Positions 39,011-47,829 of a stretch of 64,000 nucleotides of DNA are shown piece after piece. The notes below the pieces were generated by a model, which had not been told where the DNA came from, searched no databases, and was given only the letters and a program-made list of their open reading frames with translations. Positions within the stretch are counted from its first letter, which is position 1. Every line of letters starts with the position of its first letter. Made by a program: the position numbers and the translations under genes. The stretch comes from Schlesneria sp. DSM 10557 (lineage in GTDB: Bacteria > Planctomycetota > Planctomycetia > Planctomycetales > Planctomycetaceae), in NCBI RefSeq assembly GCF_041860085.1, contig NZ_CP124747.1, forward strand, positions 3,720,001 through 3,784,000, given 5' to 3'.

Positions 39011-40252
39011 TCAGCGTTTGGCAACGTCGAAACAGGACAAGGTTCGTTCGTTACGGATGTAGAACCGACCGTTTGCCAGGGCGGGCAGTGCTCGCGTTGT
39101 GCCGGACAGCAGTTCGGCCGACGCCAGTTCCTCGTATCCGGTCTTCGATAGTCGAACCAGTTTCAGGACCCCGTCCGTCTGCATTACCAGCAATTTGCCA
39201 TCAGCAGCGATCAGCGTCGCGTAGCCAAATCCGGACTTTGACCAGTGTTCCTTGCGTGTGACGGGATCAAAACACTTCAGCGAGATTTCTCCGCCATCCT
39301 GCCGGCCATCAATTCCATAGATCGCCCCGTCAATGTGAATGGGCGTGGTGTACTGGCTCGAAAGAAGCTCATCGCTCCAGACGACTTCAACCCCCTTCGA
39401 CTTCAGTTCCAGAAACTGAGCTCCGATCCCGTAGCTCGCGGTCAGCAGCGCGTGCTTTCCGGAGATCACAGGCAGTGCCCCATTCACCGTGGGACCCCGC
39501 TGGCCGAACGGAGTGCGGAATCGTTCTTCCCCTGTCTCGGGGTCGAGAGAAACCAGATTCAATCGCGTGATACAAAGCAGGTGCGGCGTACCGTCGACGA
39601 CGGCCAGAACCGGTGCCGAATAGCTCGCCTGGTCGTTAATCGCCGTCCACAGGGTGGCTCCCGATTCTAAATCGAAAGCCACGACTCCGGCTCGCTTTTT
39701 ATCACCGCCAACAATCGCGAAGACCCGCTTGCCGACGACGAGCGGCGAAGAACCTGCACCGAAGTAGCCGCCGTTCGCACCGAAGTCTTCGTGTGTCTGT
39801 CGTTCCCAACGCTTCTCACCCGTTTTCAGATCAACGCAGTAAAGCCCCCCTTGTGGCGAATAGGCCAGGACAGCATCCTGATCGATCGTCGGCATGGCGC
39901 GAGGACCGTTGTCCTCGACAATCTGAGGCCGAAATGTGGACGGAAAGCTCGTTGTCCATCGCGGCGTTCCCTCTGCCGCATCGAAGGCCGTCAGCTTGTC
40001 GTTTCCTTTCTCGCGATGAAACAGCACCACGGTCTCGCCACGGACGGAGACGCCGGCAAACCCCGCCCCGATCCGGGCCTCCCACAGTTGCGGGGGCTTT
40101 CCCCCCTGCCATCCGTCAGCGATTTGCTCGGCGTCAGCGATACCGTTCCGATGAGGTCCCAGGATCTGAGGCCAGTCGCCCGCATGGGCCAGCGACGTCC
40201 CGGACAGAATCAGACCGAACAGACACACCACCTGAAAGAATCGATTGAGCAT
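39011..40252 (-). CDS. Secreted PQQ-like beta-propeller protein (second copy)
   Basis: A 413-residue exported propeller protein from ATG 40252 with signal peptide MLNRFFQVVCLFGLILSGTS and cleavage after AHA. It opens with GDWPQILGPHRNGIADAEQI, close to DWPQWRG of the copy at 8472-9776. Blade-like repeats include GVSVRGETVVLFHREKGN, LAYSPQGGLYCVDLKTGEKR, RVFAIVGGDKKRAGVVAFDL and GRFYIRNERTLSCFDVAKR. The C-terminus ends almost as in the other copy (TLSCFDVAKR against TLMCYDIAEKK). No catalytic residues are evident. It lies between the DUF1080 gene, across a terminator, and the Gfo/Idh/MocA gene on the same strand, the sort of cluster planctomycetes use around carbohydrate processing. Confidence 0.85.
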   Translation of the reverse strand: MLNRFFQVVCLFGLILSGTSLAHAGDWPQILGPHRNGIADAEQIADGWQGGKPPQLWEARIGAGFAGVSVRGETVVLFHREKGNDKLTAFDAAEGTPRWTTSFPSTFRPQIVEDNGPRAMPTIDQDAVLAYSPQGGLYCVDLKTGEKRWERQTHEDFGANGGYFGAGSSPLVVGKRVFAIVGGDKKRAGVVAFDLESGATLWTAINDQASYSAPVLAVVDGTPHLLCITRLNLVSLDPETGEERFRTPFGQRGPTVNGALPVISGKHALLTASYGIGAQFLELKSKGVEVVWSDELLSSQYTTPIHIDGAIYGIDGRQDGGEISLKCFDPVTRKEHWSKSGFGYATLIAADGKLLVMQTDGVLKLVRLSKTGYEELASAELLSGTTRALPALANGRFYIRNERTLSCFDVAKR

Positions 40253-40312
40253 AAGTCCATTCCTGACCAAATCGGAGACAAGCAGTCCATCACGGGAAGC
40301 CGAGCTCACCAG

Positions 40313-40345
40313 GAGACCCGGTGAGGTTTCACATCACCGGGTCTC
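40313..40345 (-). terminator. Terminator after DUF1080 gene
   Basis: GAGACCCGGTGA (40313-40324) pairs perfectly with TCACCGGGTCTC (40334-40345) over a 9-base loop. It sits 12 bases downstream of the minus-strand DUF1080 stop codon and before the propeller gene, so it should limit read-through between them. Confidence 0.7.
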
Positions 40346-40356
40346 TCGATCCATTT

Positions 40357-41025
40357 TCAGCGGAGCGACTTGATCTGCAAATGACGGAACTCAACCCGGT
40401 CACCATGCCCCAGCAGTCCAATGTAGCCGCTGGCCCGTGCGAGACCCGGGTGGGCCTGCTTATCGAGCGTTCCGTCTTTCGTGACTGCGTCCAGATCAGC
40501 GTCAACGATCGTGACATCGTTCACAATGATCTTGATATGCCGACCCTTCAAAATCACCTGCTGTCGATTCCATTCGCCGACCGGCTTCAACGAACCACGC
40601 TTCGCCGCGACAACGCCGTAGACAGAACCGTGGTACTGATAGTTCTGCAGATCTTTGTACTTCTCGTCGGAATCGTCGAGGATCTGCAGCTCTGTCCCGT
40701 CCAGATGCAGAGCCCCTTTCGCCAGCTCCGGGCACCGGATGCCCAAACCGTTGTTGGCTCCCTTCGTCAGTTTGAATTCAAACTTGATGTCGAAGTCCGA
40801 GTACTCTTTCTCCGTCAGCAGGTTGCCACCACCGCCGGCCACGCAAACCAGATTGCCGTTTTCCACGGCATAACTTTCGAGAGATCCCTTCCACCCTTTC
40901 AGAGTCTTACCGTCGAACAGCGAGGTATACCCGGCATCAGGAACGAAGGGCTTGTCTTCCGCCTGAAGGGAAGTTGCAGACAGACAAACGAGGGCCGCCA
41001 CGGCACACAAAGAAATTCGAATCAT
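40357..41025 (-). CDS. Secreted DUF1080 (3-keto-disaccharide hydrolase-like) protein
   Basis: A 222-residue protein with signal peptide MIRISLCAVAALVCLSATSL (cleavage near LQA) and a DUF1080 concanavalin-like beta-sandwich. Family marks are YTSLFDGKTLKGWKG, YSDFDIKFEFKLTKGANNGL, LDGTELQILDDSDEKY, GSVYGVVAAKRGSLKPVGEW and GYIGLLGHGDRVEFRHLQI. DUF1080 proteins are numerous in planctomycetes and are linked to cleavage or binding of sugars; members annotated as 3-keto-disaccharide hydrolases exist. Length is typical of the single-domain form. The 3' hairpin separates it from the propeller gene downstream. Confidence 0.9.
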   Translation of the reverse strand: MIRISLCAVAALVCLSATSLQAEDKPFVPDAGYTSLFDGKTLKGWKGSLESYAVENGNLVCVAGGGGNLLTEKEYSDFDIKFEFKLTKGANNGLGIRCPELAKGALHLDGTELQILDDSDEKYKDLQNYQYHGSVYGVVAAKRGSLKPVGEWNRQQVILKGRHIKIIVNDVTIVDADLDAVTKDGTLDKQAHPGLARASGYIGLLGHGDRVEFRHLQIKSLR

Positions 41026-41452
41026 TCAGAATAAACCTTGCTAAAAGAGTTGGTTTCACGTGCCGCCGATTGTAGTCGAAGGCCCGCGCTGCTGCACTTT
41101 CGTCGTCATTTTTGCAGCGAAATCGAGTCTGCCCGACGCCTTGCGGGTTGAGTAACCCGCACCGTCAAAAACCCTTCCTTACGTATCCCTGCAACGATAT
41201 GTGCAGCCATGACCGAGACTGATCACTGTCGCCGCGTGGCCATTCCTCGGTCCCAATGTTACGCTACGAAATTGTTCAGTGCCCGTGAGCGATGGTGCGC
41301 AGGTCGGTTCTGATCCGGATCGGAGAGGAAAATGGTGCGCAAGCGATCGGGTCCCCCCGGGATCCAGCGCCGAACATCGCCATCCGCGGGTCCGTTTTGA
41401 AACGCGCTCGTGCACTGTTTTGTCGTCATTGCGAATATCGGGAATCGCCACA
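41026..41452. other. Intergenic between divergent genes
   Basis: About 425 bases. An upstream in-frame start at 41279 would extend the next protein with an Arg-rich stretch that does not look coding, so I leave this region gene-free. No hairpin with a T run was seen. Confidence 0.35.
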
Positions 41453-42607
41453 ATGTCGGATGCCACGTTCACTCAACTTCAAGACCAATGCCGCCAGGGG
41501 GGTGCTGCCGCCGTCTTCGAGCAACTCGCGCAGACACTTCGCGACAAACAAGAATATCACAAACTGTTTGATGCCCTCTGCCTGAAGAAGAAATACGAAC
41601 TCGGCGCCCCACTGCATCGCCCGACCTCGTTCGACGATGTCCCGGCTGAAAAGCGTGATGAGTTTGAAGCGGCCTACGTCGCCGCCGCCCGCGAAGTGGC
41701 CAACCTGCTGCTGAAAGACAACAAGCTCGGCCAGTCATTCGTCTACTTCCACGCGCTCCGCGAAACACAGCCCCTGCGGGATGCCATCGAAGCGATTGAG
41801 CTGCCGCAGGAAACCTCCGAGCAATCGGAAGAGTTAATTGACCTGGCCTTCTACAAGTTGCTTCATCCCGTGAAAGGGATGCAGATCATGCTAAGGACCC
41901 ATGGCACCTGCAGTACGATTACATCCCTGGATCAGGCTTACATGAGCCTCACTCCTGAACAGCGATCTGCCTGTGCCGCACTGCTGGTTAGAACGCTGCA
42001 CGCGGACCTGCTGCAATCCCTTCAGCGGGAAGTCCAGCAGAAAATCCCCTTCGCTGAACCGGTCACCACCCTGAAGGAATTGACCGCCGGACGGGAGTGG
42101 CTGTTCGCGGAGAACAATTACCACATCGATGTATCGCACCTGCACTCCACGGTCCGCTTCGCCCGATCGTTGTCACCGACTCACCCGGATCTGCCACTCG
42201 CCCTGGACTTGGCCGAATACGGTGTCCAGCTCTCCCCTCAGTTCCAATATCCGGGCGAGCCACCCTTCACCGAGTTCTACGCGGCTCATATTCAGTTCTT
42301 TAAGTATCTGCTCAACGACAATCGCGACGAGGCACTCGCCTACTTCCAGCGTCAGCTCGAGAACGAGGCGGATAGCCCCAGCCAGGCCATGATCGCCTAT
42401 GTCATGGTCGACCTGCTGGCACGCACAGAACAACTCGACAAGGCACTGCCGATCGCCGAAAAATATCTTGTGAGTGCAGACCACGATTTCGCCGCAGCCT
42501 TCGCCGAACTTTGCGAAAAAGCGGGGCGTTTTGATGTTCTCCTGCGTAACGCGGAACAGCGAAGTGATCTGGTCACCTACGCCGCAGCCCTCGTCCAGCA
42601 GAAGTAA
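41453..42607 (+). CDS. Unidentified cytoplasmic protein, helical repeat-like
   Basis: A 384-residue protein from ATG 41453. It is helical and Leu/Ala/Glu-rich throughout, with segments that read like degenerate TPR helices: FVYFHALRETQPLRDAIEAI, ALDLAEYGVQLSPQFQYPGE, FKYLLNDNRDEALAYFQRQL and VDLLARTEQLDKALPIAEKY. A conserved-looking core contains GMQIMLRTHGTCSTITSL and FAENNYHIDVSHLHSTVRFA; the His-rich NNYHIDVSHLHS might bind metal. No signal peptide. I recognise no named family, though similar proteins occur in planctomycetes. It has no same-strand neighbour. Confidence 0.75.
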   Translation: MSDATFTQLQDQCRQGGAAAVFEQLAQTLRDKQEYHKLFDALCLKKKYELGAPLHRPTSFDDVPAEKRDEFEAAYVAAAREVANLLLKDNKLGQSFVYFHALRETQPLRDAIEAIELPQETSEQSEELIDLAFYKLLHPVKGMQIMLRTHGTCSTITSLDQAYMSLTPEQRSACAALLVRTLHADLLQSLQREVQQKIPFAEPVTTLKELTAGREWLFAENNYHIDVSHLHSTVRFARSLSPTHPDLPLALDLAEYGVQLSPQFQYPGEPPFTEFYAAHIQFFKYLLNDNRDEALAYFQRQLENEADSPSQAMIAYVMVDLLARTEQLDKALPIAEKYLVSADHDFAAAFAELCEKAGRFDVLLRNAEQRSDLVTYAAALVQQK

Positions 42608-42690
42608 TACTCATTTCCCGGCTGTAATAACTATTGCCTGGCCAGAGCAGACCCCCGTAGCGGCACTCCGCGAAAGAGTGATACCGGTCC

Positions 42691-42744
42691 GGAACGCACC
42701 GTCGGCAGATCCGATTCCCATGGATCTTGCCCGACGGCGGTTCC
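42691..42744. repeat. Imperfect palindrome between convergent genes
   Basis: The arm at 42691-42712 (starting GGAACGCACCGTCGG, ending AGATCC) is roughly the reverse complement of 42722-42744 (starting GGATCT, ending ACGGCGGTTCC), around a 9-base centre. It lies between two convergent genes. Nearby are a further short hairpin (CACTC/GAGTG, 42664-42680) and a triplicated CCTGCCG run near 42822. It could act as a bidirectional terminator or be a REP-like element. Confidence 0.5.
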
Positions 42745-42858
42745 TTCACGGAAGCGCCGTCAGCCAGCCACCTCGCGGCGCGCAGTATGCCCCGCGTGAT
42801 GGGCTGACTCATTCCCTGTGCCTGCCGCCTGCCGCCTGCCGCAGTTGATTCCCACGCG

Positions 42859-43497
42859 TTATCGATGCGCAGCAACCTGAGATCGCCCTGCCGCCGCCTG
42901 CAGTTCCTGCGACTGACCCCAGAAGTACAGGATCACTCCGACGATGAAACCGACGACCGTCGCGGAAATCACCGCGAAGGGGCTCTGCGTGAAGGTCGAG
43001 TTCTCAGCGGCCGCCTGGGTGGTCAGCACCAGGCCAAACACGCTGATCGCTAAACCGACGGCGTCAGACGCAATTTCCTTAAAGCTGAAGCCCAATCGCG
43101 TCAACACGATCAGTTTTCCAAGGACAAGTTGAAGTGTGTAACTTACGACACCGCTTACCATCAGGGCAAAAGCCACCCAGTGAAAAGACCGGAAGGCCAG
43201 CTTCTCTGCCAATGCATAAATCGGCTGCAGAATACCCGCAGAGACCGTCCGGGCGATCGGTTCCTGATCCACTTGCTTCGCCAGCTTGGCCACTTCCTCA
43301 GCCGTTTTTTCTTCCCAATCAGCCGCCGTTTCCTTCGCAGTCTCCAGAGGCGATTTGGAGTCCTGAGCTTCTCCGGGCGACTCGGCCGCTTCCGCAGGAG
43401 CCCGATCCACGGGTGAAGACGAGTTCGAATCGTCCTGAGCCTGAGCGATACCAAGGCAACTGAAAACCAGGATCAATCGTAGTGCGAGCGATACCAT
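42859..43497 (-). CDS. Membrane protein with signal peptide, unknown function
   Basis: A 212-residue protein from ATG 43497: signal peptide MVSLALRLILVFSCLGIAQA, then an acidic Ser/Glu-rich segment (SNSSSPVDRAPAEAAESPGE). Three to four hydrophobic segments follow: FHWVAFALMVSGVVSYTLQL, DAVGLAISVFGLVLTTQAAA, and FAVISATVVGFIVGVILYFW. The C-terminus ends SQELQAAAGRSQVAAHR. I do not recognise the family. It is divergent from the trypsin-like protease gene with 116 bases between the starts, so the two may share a regulatory region, a weak hint of related roles. Confidence 0.7.
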   Translation of the reverse strand: MVSLALRLILVFSCLGIAQAQDDSNSSSPVDRAPAEAAESPGEAQDSKSPLETAKETAADWEEKTAEEVAKLAKQVDQEPIARTVSAGILQPIYALAEKLAFRSFHWVAFALMVSGVVSYTLQLVLGKLIVLTRLGFSFKEIASDAVGLAISVFGLVLTTQAAAENSTFTQSPFAVISATVVGFIVGVILYFWGQSQELQAAAGRSQVAAHR

Positions 43498-43613
43498 TTT
43501 TTGGATTCCCGAGTCGGCGAGCTGAGGATTAACGGCTTGGAGCATAACTCTCTGGCTCTGTTTTGGGTACATTTACTCCCCGAACGCCCGCCCTTAGAAA
43601 AGAAAATGCCCAC

Positions 43614-44666
43614 ATGCGACGCTGGACCACGATTTTAAGTTGTCTTTTGCTGGCGACACTGATTTCTGTCGTGACCGGCTGGCAACAAGTTCGACCGATG
43701 GCCGTGGCACAGGTCCCCCGGAACAACAAAAGCCAGAAGGGGCCAATCAGCAACGAAGGGGTTACGTCCCCCGTAGCCCACGCCGACTCGGCAGAAGACT
43801 ATCCCGAGTTCCTGGTCGACGAAATCATTGTCCGCCTGACGACCGCAACAATGGATTTGATCGAACAGAAAAAGTCACGCACGACGAAAGAGCTTCGCCC
43901 CGAACTGGATCGAACCCATATCCCCCTGAATCTTCCCGCGCCAGCAACAACTCCCCTCAGTACCGTTGAGCTTTACCGACGTGCCACGCAAAGCGTGTTT
44001 CTTGTGGCGGGAATTACCAGGCCCACGGAAGAGGAAACGTCCTGGCAGACCTCCTTTTCAACCGCGTTCGCCGTTCATCCGGATGGAATCCTGGCGACGA
44101 GTGCGCATGTCTTCGATCATGAAGATCAGGACGACGCCGTCGTTGTGATGGACATCCACGGTACGATTTACCCTGTCCTCGAACTACTCGCCGCCGATCG
44201 AGATACCGACACGTGTATCTTCCGTATTGAAAAGAAAAACCTGACGCCGCTGCCACTGAAGTCGAAGACTCCTCCGGGAAGTGCCATTCGAGTCATCGGG
44301 CATCCCGGTGACAGCTTCTTCTATTTCTCCGCAGGCTACATCGCCAATTATGAGCGGGACGAGAATGACATCCTCTGGATGAATGTCACCGCCGATTTTG
44401 GTCAGGGCTCCAGCGGTGGTCCCGTCATGGACGAGGCGGGGAATGTGGTTGGTCAGGTCAGCCGCACATTTACCCTTTACGCCGGGGGTGACACATCCAC
44501 ACGGGGAATTCGGCGAGCGCATCCTTCCCGGCAAAAGGCTGAGACCGAAACAGCGCCAAGGGACGCAGCTGCCCCTGATCATCAGGAACAGCCCGACCGG
44601 GCCGACCCGCAAATGGTCTTCAAAGCCTGCACACCGGCAGCGTCCATTCGCTCTCTTACGAAATAA
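43614..44666 (+). CDS. Secreted trypsin-like serine protease
   Basis: A 350-residue protein from ATG 43614 with an N-terminal signal anchor, RRWTTILSCLLLATLISVVT. The protease domain has the full triad: His in GILATSAHVFDHED, Asp in LLAADRDTDTCIFRIEKKN, and Ser in FGQGSSGGPVMDEAGNVVGQ. It resembles the trypsin-like domain of HtrA but has no PDZ domain after it. A roughly 30-residue Arg/Asp/Pro-rich stretch interrupts the end before MVFKACTPAASIRSL, which looks like a normal family ending, so I do not invoke a frameshift. It probably works in the periplasm. It is divergent from the membrane protein at 42859-43497. Confidence 0.82.
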   Translation: MRRWTTILSCLLLATLISVVTGWQQVRPMAVAQVPRNNKSQKGPISNEGVTSPVAHADSAEDYPEFLVDEIIVRLTTATMDLIEQKKSRTTKELRPELDRTHIPLNLPAPATTPLSTVELYRRATQSVFLVAGITRPTEEETSWQTSFSTAFAVHPDGILATSAHVFDHEDQDDAVVVMDIHGTIYPVLELLAADRDTDTCIFRIEKKNLTPLPLKSKTPPGSAIRVIGHPGDSFFYFSAGYIANYERDENDILWMNVTADFGQGSSGGPVMDEAGNVVGQVSRTFTLYAGGDTSTRGIRRAHPSRQKAETETAPRDAAAPDHQEQPDRADPQMVFKACTPAASIRSLTK

Positions 44667-44765
44667 GCCGTGACCGGATGACGGGTCTCGCACAAGTTCT
44701 GCACGAAAATCACATCGTCCGACCACGGCTCCGTACGGCAGCATCATCGCCGAGTCATCCGCGGG

Positions 44766-45560
44766 TTATTTGCCCAGCGTTGTTTTGAACAGCGCCTGCA
44801 TATCGGCCCAACTCTTCTCATCAGCGTCTTTGTTGTAACGCAGACCGTCCAGGTTGAACTTCTTCGCAGTTGCATCCGCCTCGGGAACTGTGAAGCTGTG
44901 TCGAGCCCCTTCATACGATTTGAAGGTGTATTTTCCGCCGTTGGAATCGAGTGCGTTCTTGAAGTCGCGAATCGTTTCAGGCTTAATAAACGAGTCATCT
45001 GCTCCATGGCAGATCAACACGGCGGACTTGATCGACTTGACCTGTTCAGGAGTCGGCACCACCAGAGCACCGTGGAAGCTGACAACGGCTTTCAGATCCG
45101 TTCCTGCGAAAGCCAACTGCTGAACGGTCGATCCACCCAGACAATAGCCAATTGCCGCCAGTTTGGTCTTGTCGACTTGCGGCTGGGACTTCAGCACTTC
45201 CAGGGCTTCCAGTCCTCGCTTCCGCCAGTCCTCGACGTTGGAACGGATTTGCCCGGCCATCGCGCCGGCGTCCTTGGGATGATCGACCAGTTTCCCTTCG
45301 CCGTACAAATCGGCCGCAAAGGCGACGTAACCCAGCTTCGCCAACTGCTCAGCCCGCCGCTTCGCATAGGCATCCAGCCCGAAGAACTCATGGAACACCA
45401 GCACACCCGGACGAGGCCCTTCAATGGCATCGTCCCACGCCAGAAATCCGTGGCAGTCTGTGTCGCCATGTTTGTAGGTGACCTTCTTGGTCTGAATCGC
45501 GGCATCCGCCGAAGCGGCCATTACCAGGAACCCCAAAACGATGATCATTGAACGCGTCAT
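44766..45560 (-). CDS. Secreted dienelactone hydrolase family protein
   Basis: A 264-residue alpha/beta hydrolase with signal peptide MTRSMIIVLGFLVMAASADA. The nucleophile is Cys, in LAAIGYCLGGSTVQQLAFAG. The acid is in VLICHGADDSFIKPE and the His in YEGARHSFTVPEAD, the Cys-Asp-His triad of dienelactone hydrolase. The stretches HGFLAWDDAIEGPRPGVLVF and FGLDAYAKRRAEQLAKLGYV are also family-typical. The signal peptide argues for an exported esterase rather than a chloroaromatic pathway enzyme, and no such pathway genes are near. It ends beside the convergent protease gene and is divergent from queG. Confidence 0.9.
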   Translation of the reverse strand: MTRSMIIVLGFLVMAASADAAIQTKKVTYKHGDTDCHGFLAWDDAIEGPRPGVLVFHEFFGLDAYAKRRAEQLAKLGYVAFAADLYGEGKLVDHPKDAGAMAGQIRSNVEDWRKRGLEALEVLKSQPQVDKTKLAAIGYCLGGSTVQQLAFAGTDLKAVVSFHGALVVPTPEQVKSIKSAVLICHGADDSFIKPETIRDFKNALDSNGGKYTFKSYEGARHSFTVPEADATAKKFNLDGLRYNKDADEKSWADMQALFKTTLGK

Positions 45561-45707
45561 GTTTTCTCCTTAAAGACTTGAACAGAGTCGATTTGCTCCT
45601 GCGGCGATCATAACTCACCCCTGCCAGGTTTTCATCCGCCTCGAACCATCGGAACAGCTCTGCCTCCCCCTTTCCTTCCGAGAGGTCGTCACCTTAGACT
45701 CAGTCGC

Positions 45708-46814
45708 ATGGACCACGCGGCGGATCAACCTCGGATGCACAACGAACCGTTAACGGCAGCAGTCAAACAAGCGGCCCGTGAAGTCGGCTTCGATCTGGTC
45801 GGAATCGCCCCCGCGATGACTCCTCCCGGTTACGAGCGGCTGACGGAGTGGATCGAACAGGGATTCGCAGGCGAGATGGGCTACATCGCACGACGAGCAC
45901 ATGCCTACGAGCACCCTCGACACGTAATGCCCGACGTCCGCAGCATCGTGATGCTGGGCATCAACTACAACACCCTCGACGACAGGCAGCCGAAAGAGCC
46001 ACACCCGTCGGGGCGGGCCTCGGCTCGCGTTGCGCGGTATGCCCACGGTACCGCGGACTACCATGACACGCTACGGGAGAAACTGAAGCAACTGGCCGAT
46101 CGCGTTCATCAACTGCGCCCTGGCTCGCGAACACGCGGCGTCGTCGACACGGCCCCCCTGCTGGAACGGGATTTCGCCCGACTCGCCGGGCTGGGCTGGT
46201 TCGGCAAAAACACCATGCTGATCAACAGGAAAGCGGGAAGCTGGCTGCTGCTGGCGGCCCTGCTGACAGACTTCGAACTTGAACCCGACCGACCGCACGA
46301 AACGTCCCATTGTGGCACGTGCACCCGTTGTCTGGACGTCTGCCCGACGGATGCCTTCGTGGGGCCGCATGTGCTCGACGCACGGCGCTGTATCTCCTAT
46401 CTCACCATCGAGCTCCGCAGCCCGATCCCGACCGAGTTACGGGATGGCGTGGGCGACTGGCTGTTCGGATGTGACTTATGTCAGCAGGTCTGCCCCTGGA
46501 ATCGTAAGTCACCACTCACGAGTGACCCGGTCTTCCAGCCCATGCCCGACCTGCAACCCGCCAGCGCACTGGAAATTCTCAAACTGAGTGAAACAGAGTT
46601 CCAGACCCGTTTTCAGACAACACCCCTTTCACGCCCCGGTTGGGATGGACTTCGACGCAATGCCGCGATCGTACTGGGAAACTCGGGTGATGCCTCCCTC
46701 ATCCCCGAACTGACGAACTGCCTCAACGAAGCGTCGCCTCTGGTCTTGGAAGCCATTCATTGGGCACTGGAAAAACTGCAGAAGACCTCCTGCAGCTCCA
46801 CCACAGAAGATTAA
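45708..46814 (+). CDS. queG: Epoxyqueuosine reductase QueG
   Basis: A 368-residue enzyme that reduces epoxyqueuosine to queuosine in tRNA, using cobalamin and two [4Fe-4S] clusters. The first cluster motif is CGTCTRCLDVCPTDAF, followed by CISYLTIELRSPIP; the second is CDLCQQVCPWN. The N-terminal half has GFDLVGIAPA and YARRAHAYEHPR-like segments and WFGKNTMLINRKAGSWLLLA, all typical of QueG. A C-terminal HEAT-like unit, NAAIVLGNSGDASLIPEL, matches full-length members. It stands alone. Confidence 0.95.
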   Translation: MDHAADQPRMHNEPLTAAVKQAAREVGFDLVGIAPAMTPPGYERLTEWIEQGFAGEMGYIARRAHAYEHPRHVMPDVRSIVMLGINYNTLDDRQPKEPHPSGRASARVARYAHGTADYHDTLREKLKQLADRVHQLRPGSRTRGVVDTAPLLERDFARLAGLGWFGKNTMLINRKAGSWLLLAALLTDFELEPDRPHETSHCGTCTRCLDVCPTDAFVGPHVLDARRCISYLTIELRSPIPTELRDGVGDWLFGCDLCQQVCPWNRKSPLTSDPVFQPMPDLQPASALEILKLSETEFQTRFQTTPLSRPGWDGLRRNAAIVLGNSGDASLIPELTNCLNEASPLVLEAIHWALEKLQKTSCSSTTED

Positions 46815-46909
46815 ACTCGTCACCATCAGGCCATATCAGTCCATGGACCTCAGTGCGGGATGCGGGACAGATTGCGCCCCGTTCGCGGTGAGTCGCTTTG
46901 AGACTCACT

Positions 46910-47545
46910 TTAAGAATCCAGTTTCAGTTGATTCCAGTCGACATCTCTCAGCCGAGCCGCCTCAGCGGCCTCCTTCAGCTTTCGGACAGTGAAATCCTTG
47001 TGGTTGGCGACGGCCTGTTCGCTGATTCCCAGCTTCTCGGCGACCGTCTTGTTGGACCATCCCAGGACGAACAGCAGTTCGACACACTCCAGTCTTTCGA
47101 ACTCACCCCGACTCAACCACGAATGGATTAACCCTTTCAGACAGTCGGAAAGGACCCGCTGCTGGGCGACCGACCGTTCTTGAGACCGGGCCATACTCGA
47201 CACTTTTCGCCCTCGATCGGCCGGTTCATTCCCCGCTTGCGACTCGCTGCTGTGAATGAGAGGCAGCAGTGGCCGACGCCCATTTCGCCGCAAGACATCG
47301 GTCAACTTATGAGCCGTGATCGAAAACAGAAACGCTTCCAGAGGCGTGGACTCATTGTAGTTGGGTAACGAGACCAGAAAGCCGAGAAATGCTTCCTGCA
47401 CCACATCCTCGGCCGCCGTGTCGTCCTGCAATCGACTGCGAACGAATGCCAGCAGTCGTCCCTCATAGCGGGCAATCAACTGTTCCCAGGCCGCAGCAGT
47501 CCCCTGCCGCACCTCCTGCACCAGACGGGCTTCATCATCCGACAT
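46910..47545 (-). CDS. ECF-type RNA polymerase sigma factor
   Basis: A 211-residue extracytoplasmic-function sigma factor from ATG 47545. Region 2 is in AAWEQLIARYEGRLLAFV and DDTAAEDVVQEAFLGFLVSL, with SITAHKLTDVLRRNGR. Region 4 is in GEFERLECVELLFVLGWSNKT with the helix-turn-helix NKTVAEKLGISEQAVANHKD. The linker between regions 2 and 4 is long (about 80 residues, containing SSESQAGNEPADRGRKVSSM), as in planctomycete-rich ECF groups. No anti-sigma gene is adjacent, so its control is unclear. It marks the left border of the decayed island. Confidence 0.9.
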   Translation of the reverse strand: MSDDEARLVQEVRQGTAAAWEQLIARYEGRLLAFVRSRLQDDTAAEDVVQEAFLGFLVSLPNYNESTPLEAFLFSITAHKLTDVLRRNGRRPLLPLIHSSESQAGNEPADRGRKVSSMARSQERSVAQQRVLSDCLKGLIHSWLSRGEFERLECVELLFVLGWSNKTVAEKLGISEQAVANHKDFTVRKLKEAAEAARLRDVDWNQLKLDS

Positions 47546-47650
47546 CAGCACAATCCCCACCGCCCCGCAACACCACCCGTCCCGATCATAGCGTCCGCAT
47601 CAACCAGCCGTCCAAACCAACCCCCTCGCCATCGCCCTTCAGTGTATAGA

Positions 47651-47680
47651 GAAGGGGCACTGCATATCTCGGTACACACA
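47651..47680. repeat. Direct repeat copy 1 (30 bp) at left edge of island
   Basis: The 30 bp here match 49005-49034 at 27 positions in the same orientation; the shared core is ACTGCATATC, then CGGTACAC. The two copies lie 1354 bases apart and bracket the IS66 scrap and the ankyrin gene. They could be recombination scars or ends of an unknown element. Confidence 0.7.
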
Positions 47681-47686
47681 GAAGAT

Positions 47687-47699
47687 GGGGGGGGGGGGG
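47687..47699. repeat. 13-G homopolymer
   Basis: Thirteen consecutive G on the plus strand directly abut the start of the IS66 fragment at 47700. Such a run is prone to slippage and to sequencing error. Confidence 0.85.
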
Positions 47700-47829
47700 C
47701 TGCAGATCGACAATGATCTGGTGGAGCGGATGATGAAGCCTCCCGCCGTCCTGCGGAAGAACATGCTGTTCGTCGGCGGCGAACAGGGAGGTCATCGCGC
47801 TGCGATCCTGCTCAGTCTGGTCGGCAGTG
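47700..47829 (+). pseudogene. Fragment of an IS66 tnpC transposase gene
   Basis: These 130 bases align without gaps to 60587-60716, the part of the intact IS66 transposase that encodes NLAERMMKP and the following FVGGEQGGH stretch. By eye I count five mismatches, all near the left end. The fragment has no terminal repeats and ends abruptly on both sides. It records an older copy of a closely related element. Confidence 0.85.

Noticed and set aside
44512..44666. Possible frameshift near the end of the trypsin-like protease
   Set aside because: The Arg/Asp/Pro-rich stretch looked like an out-of-frame tail, but the frame then ends with MVFKACTPAASIRSL, which fits the family. The simplest reading is one intact gene with a variable insert.
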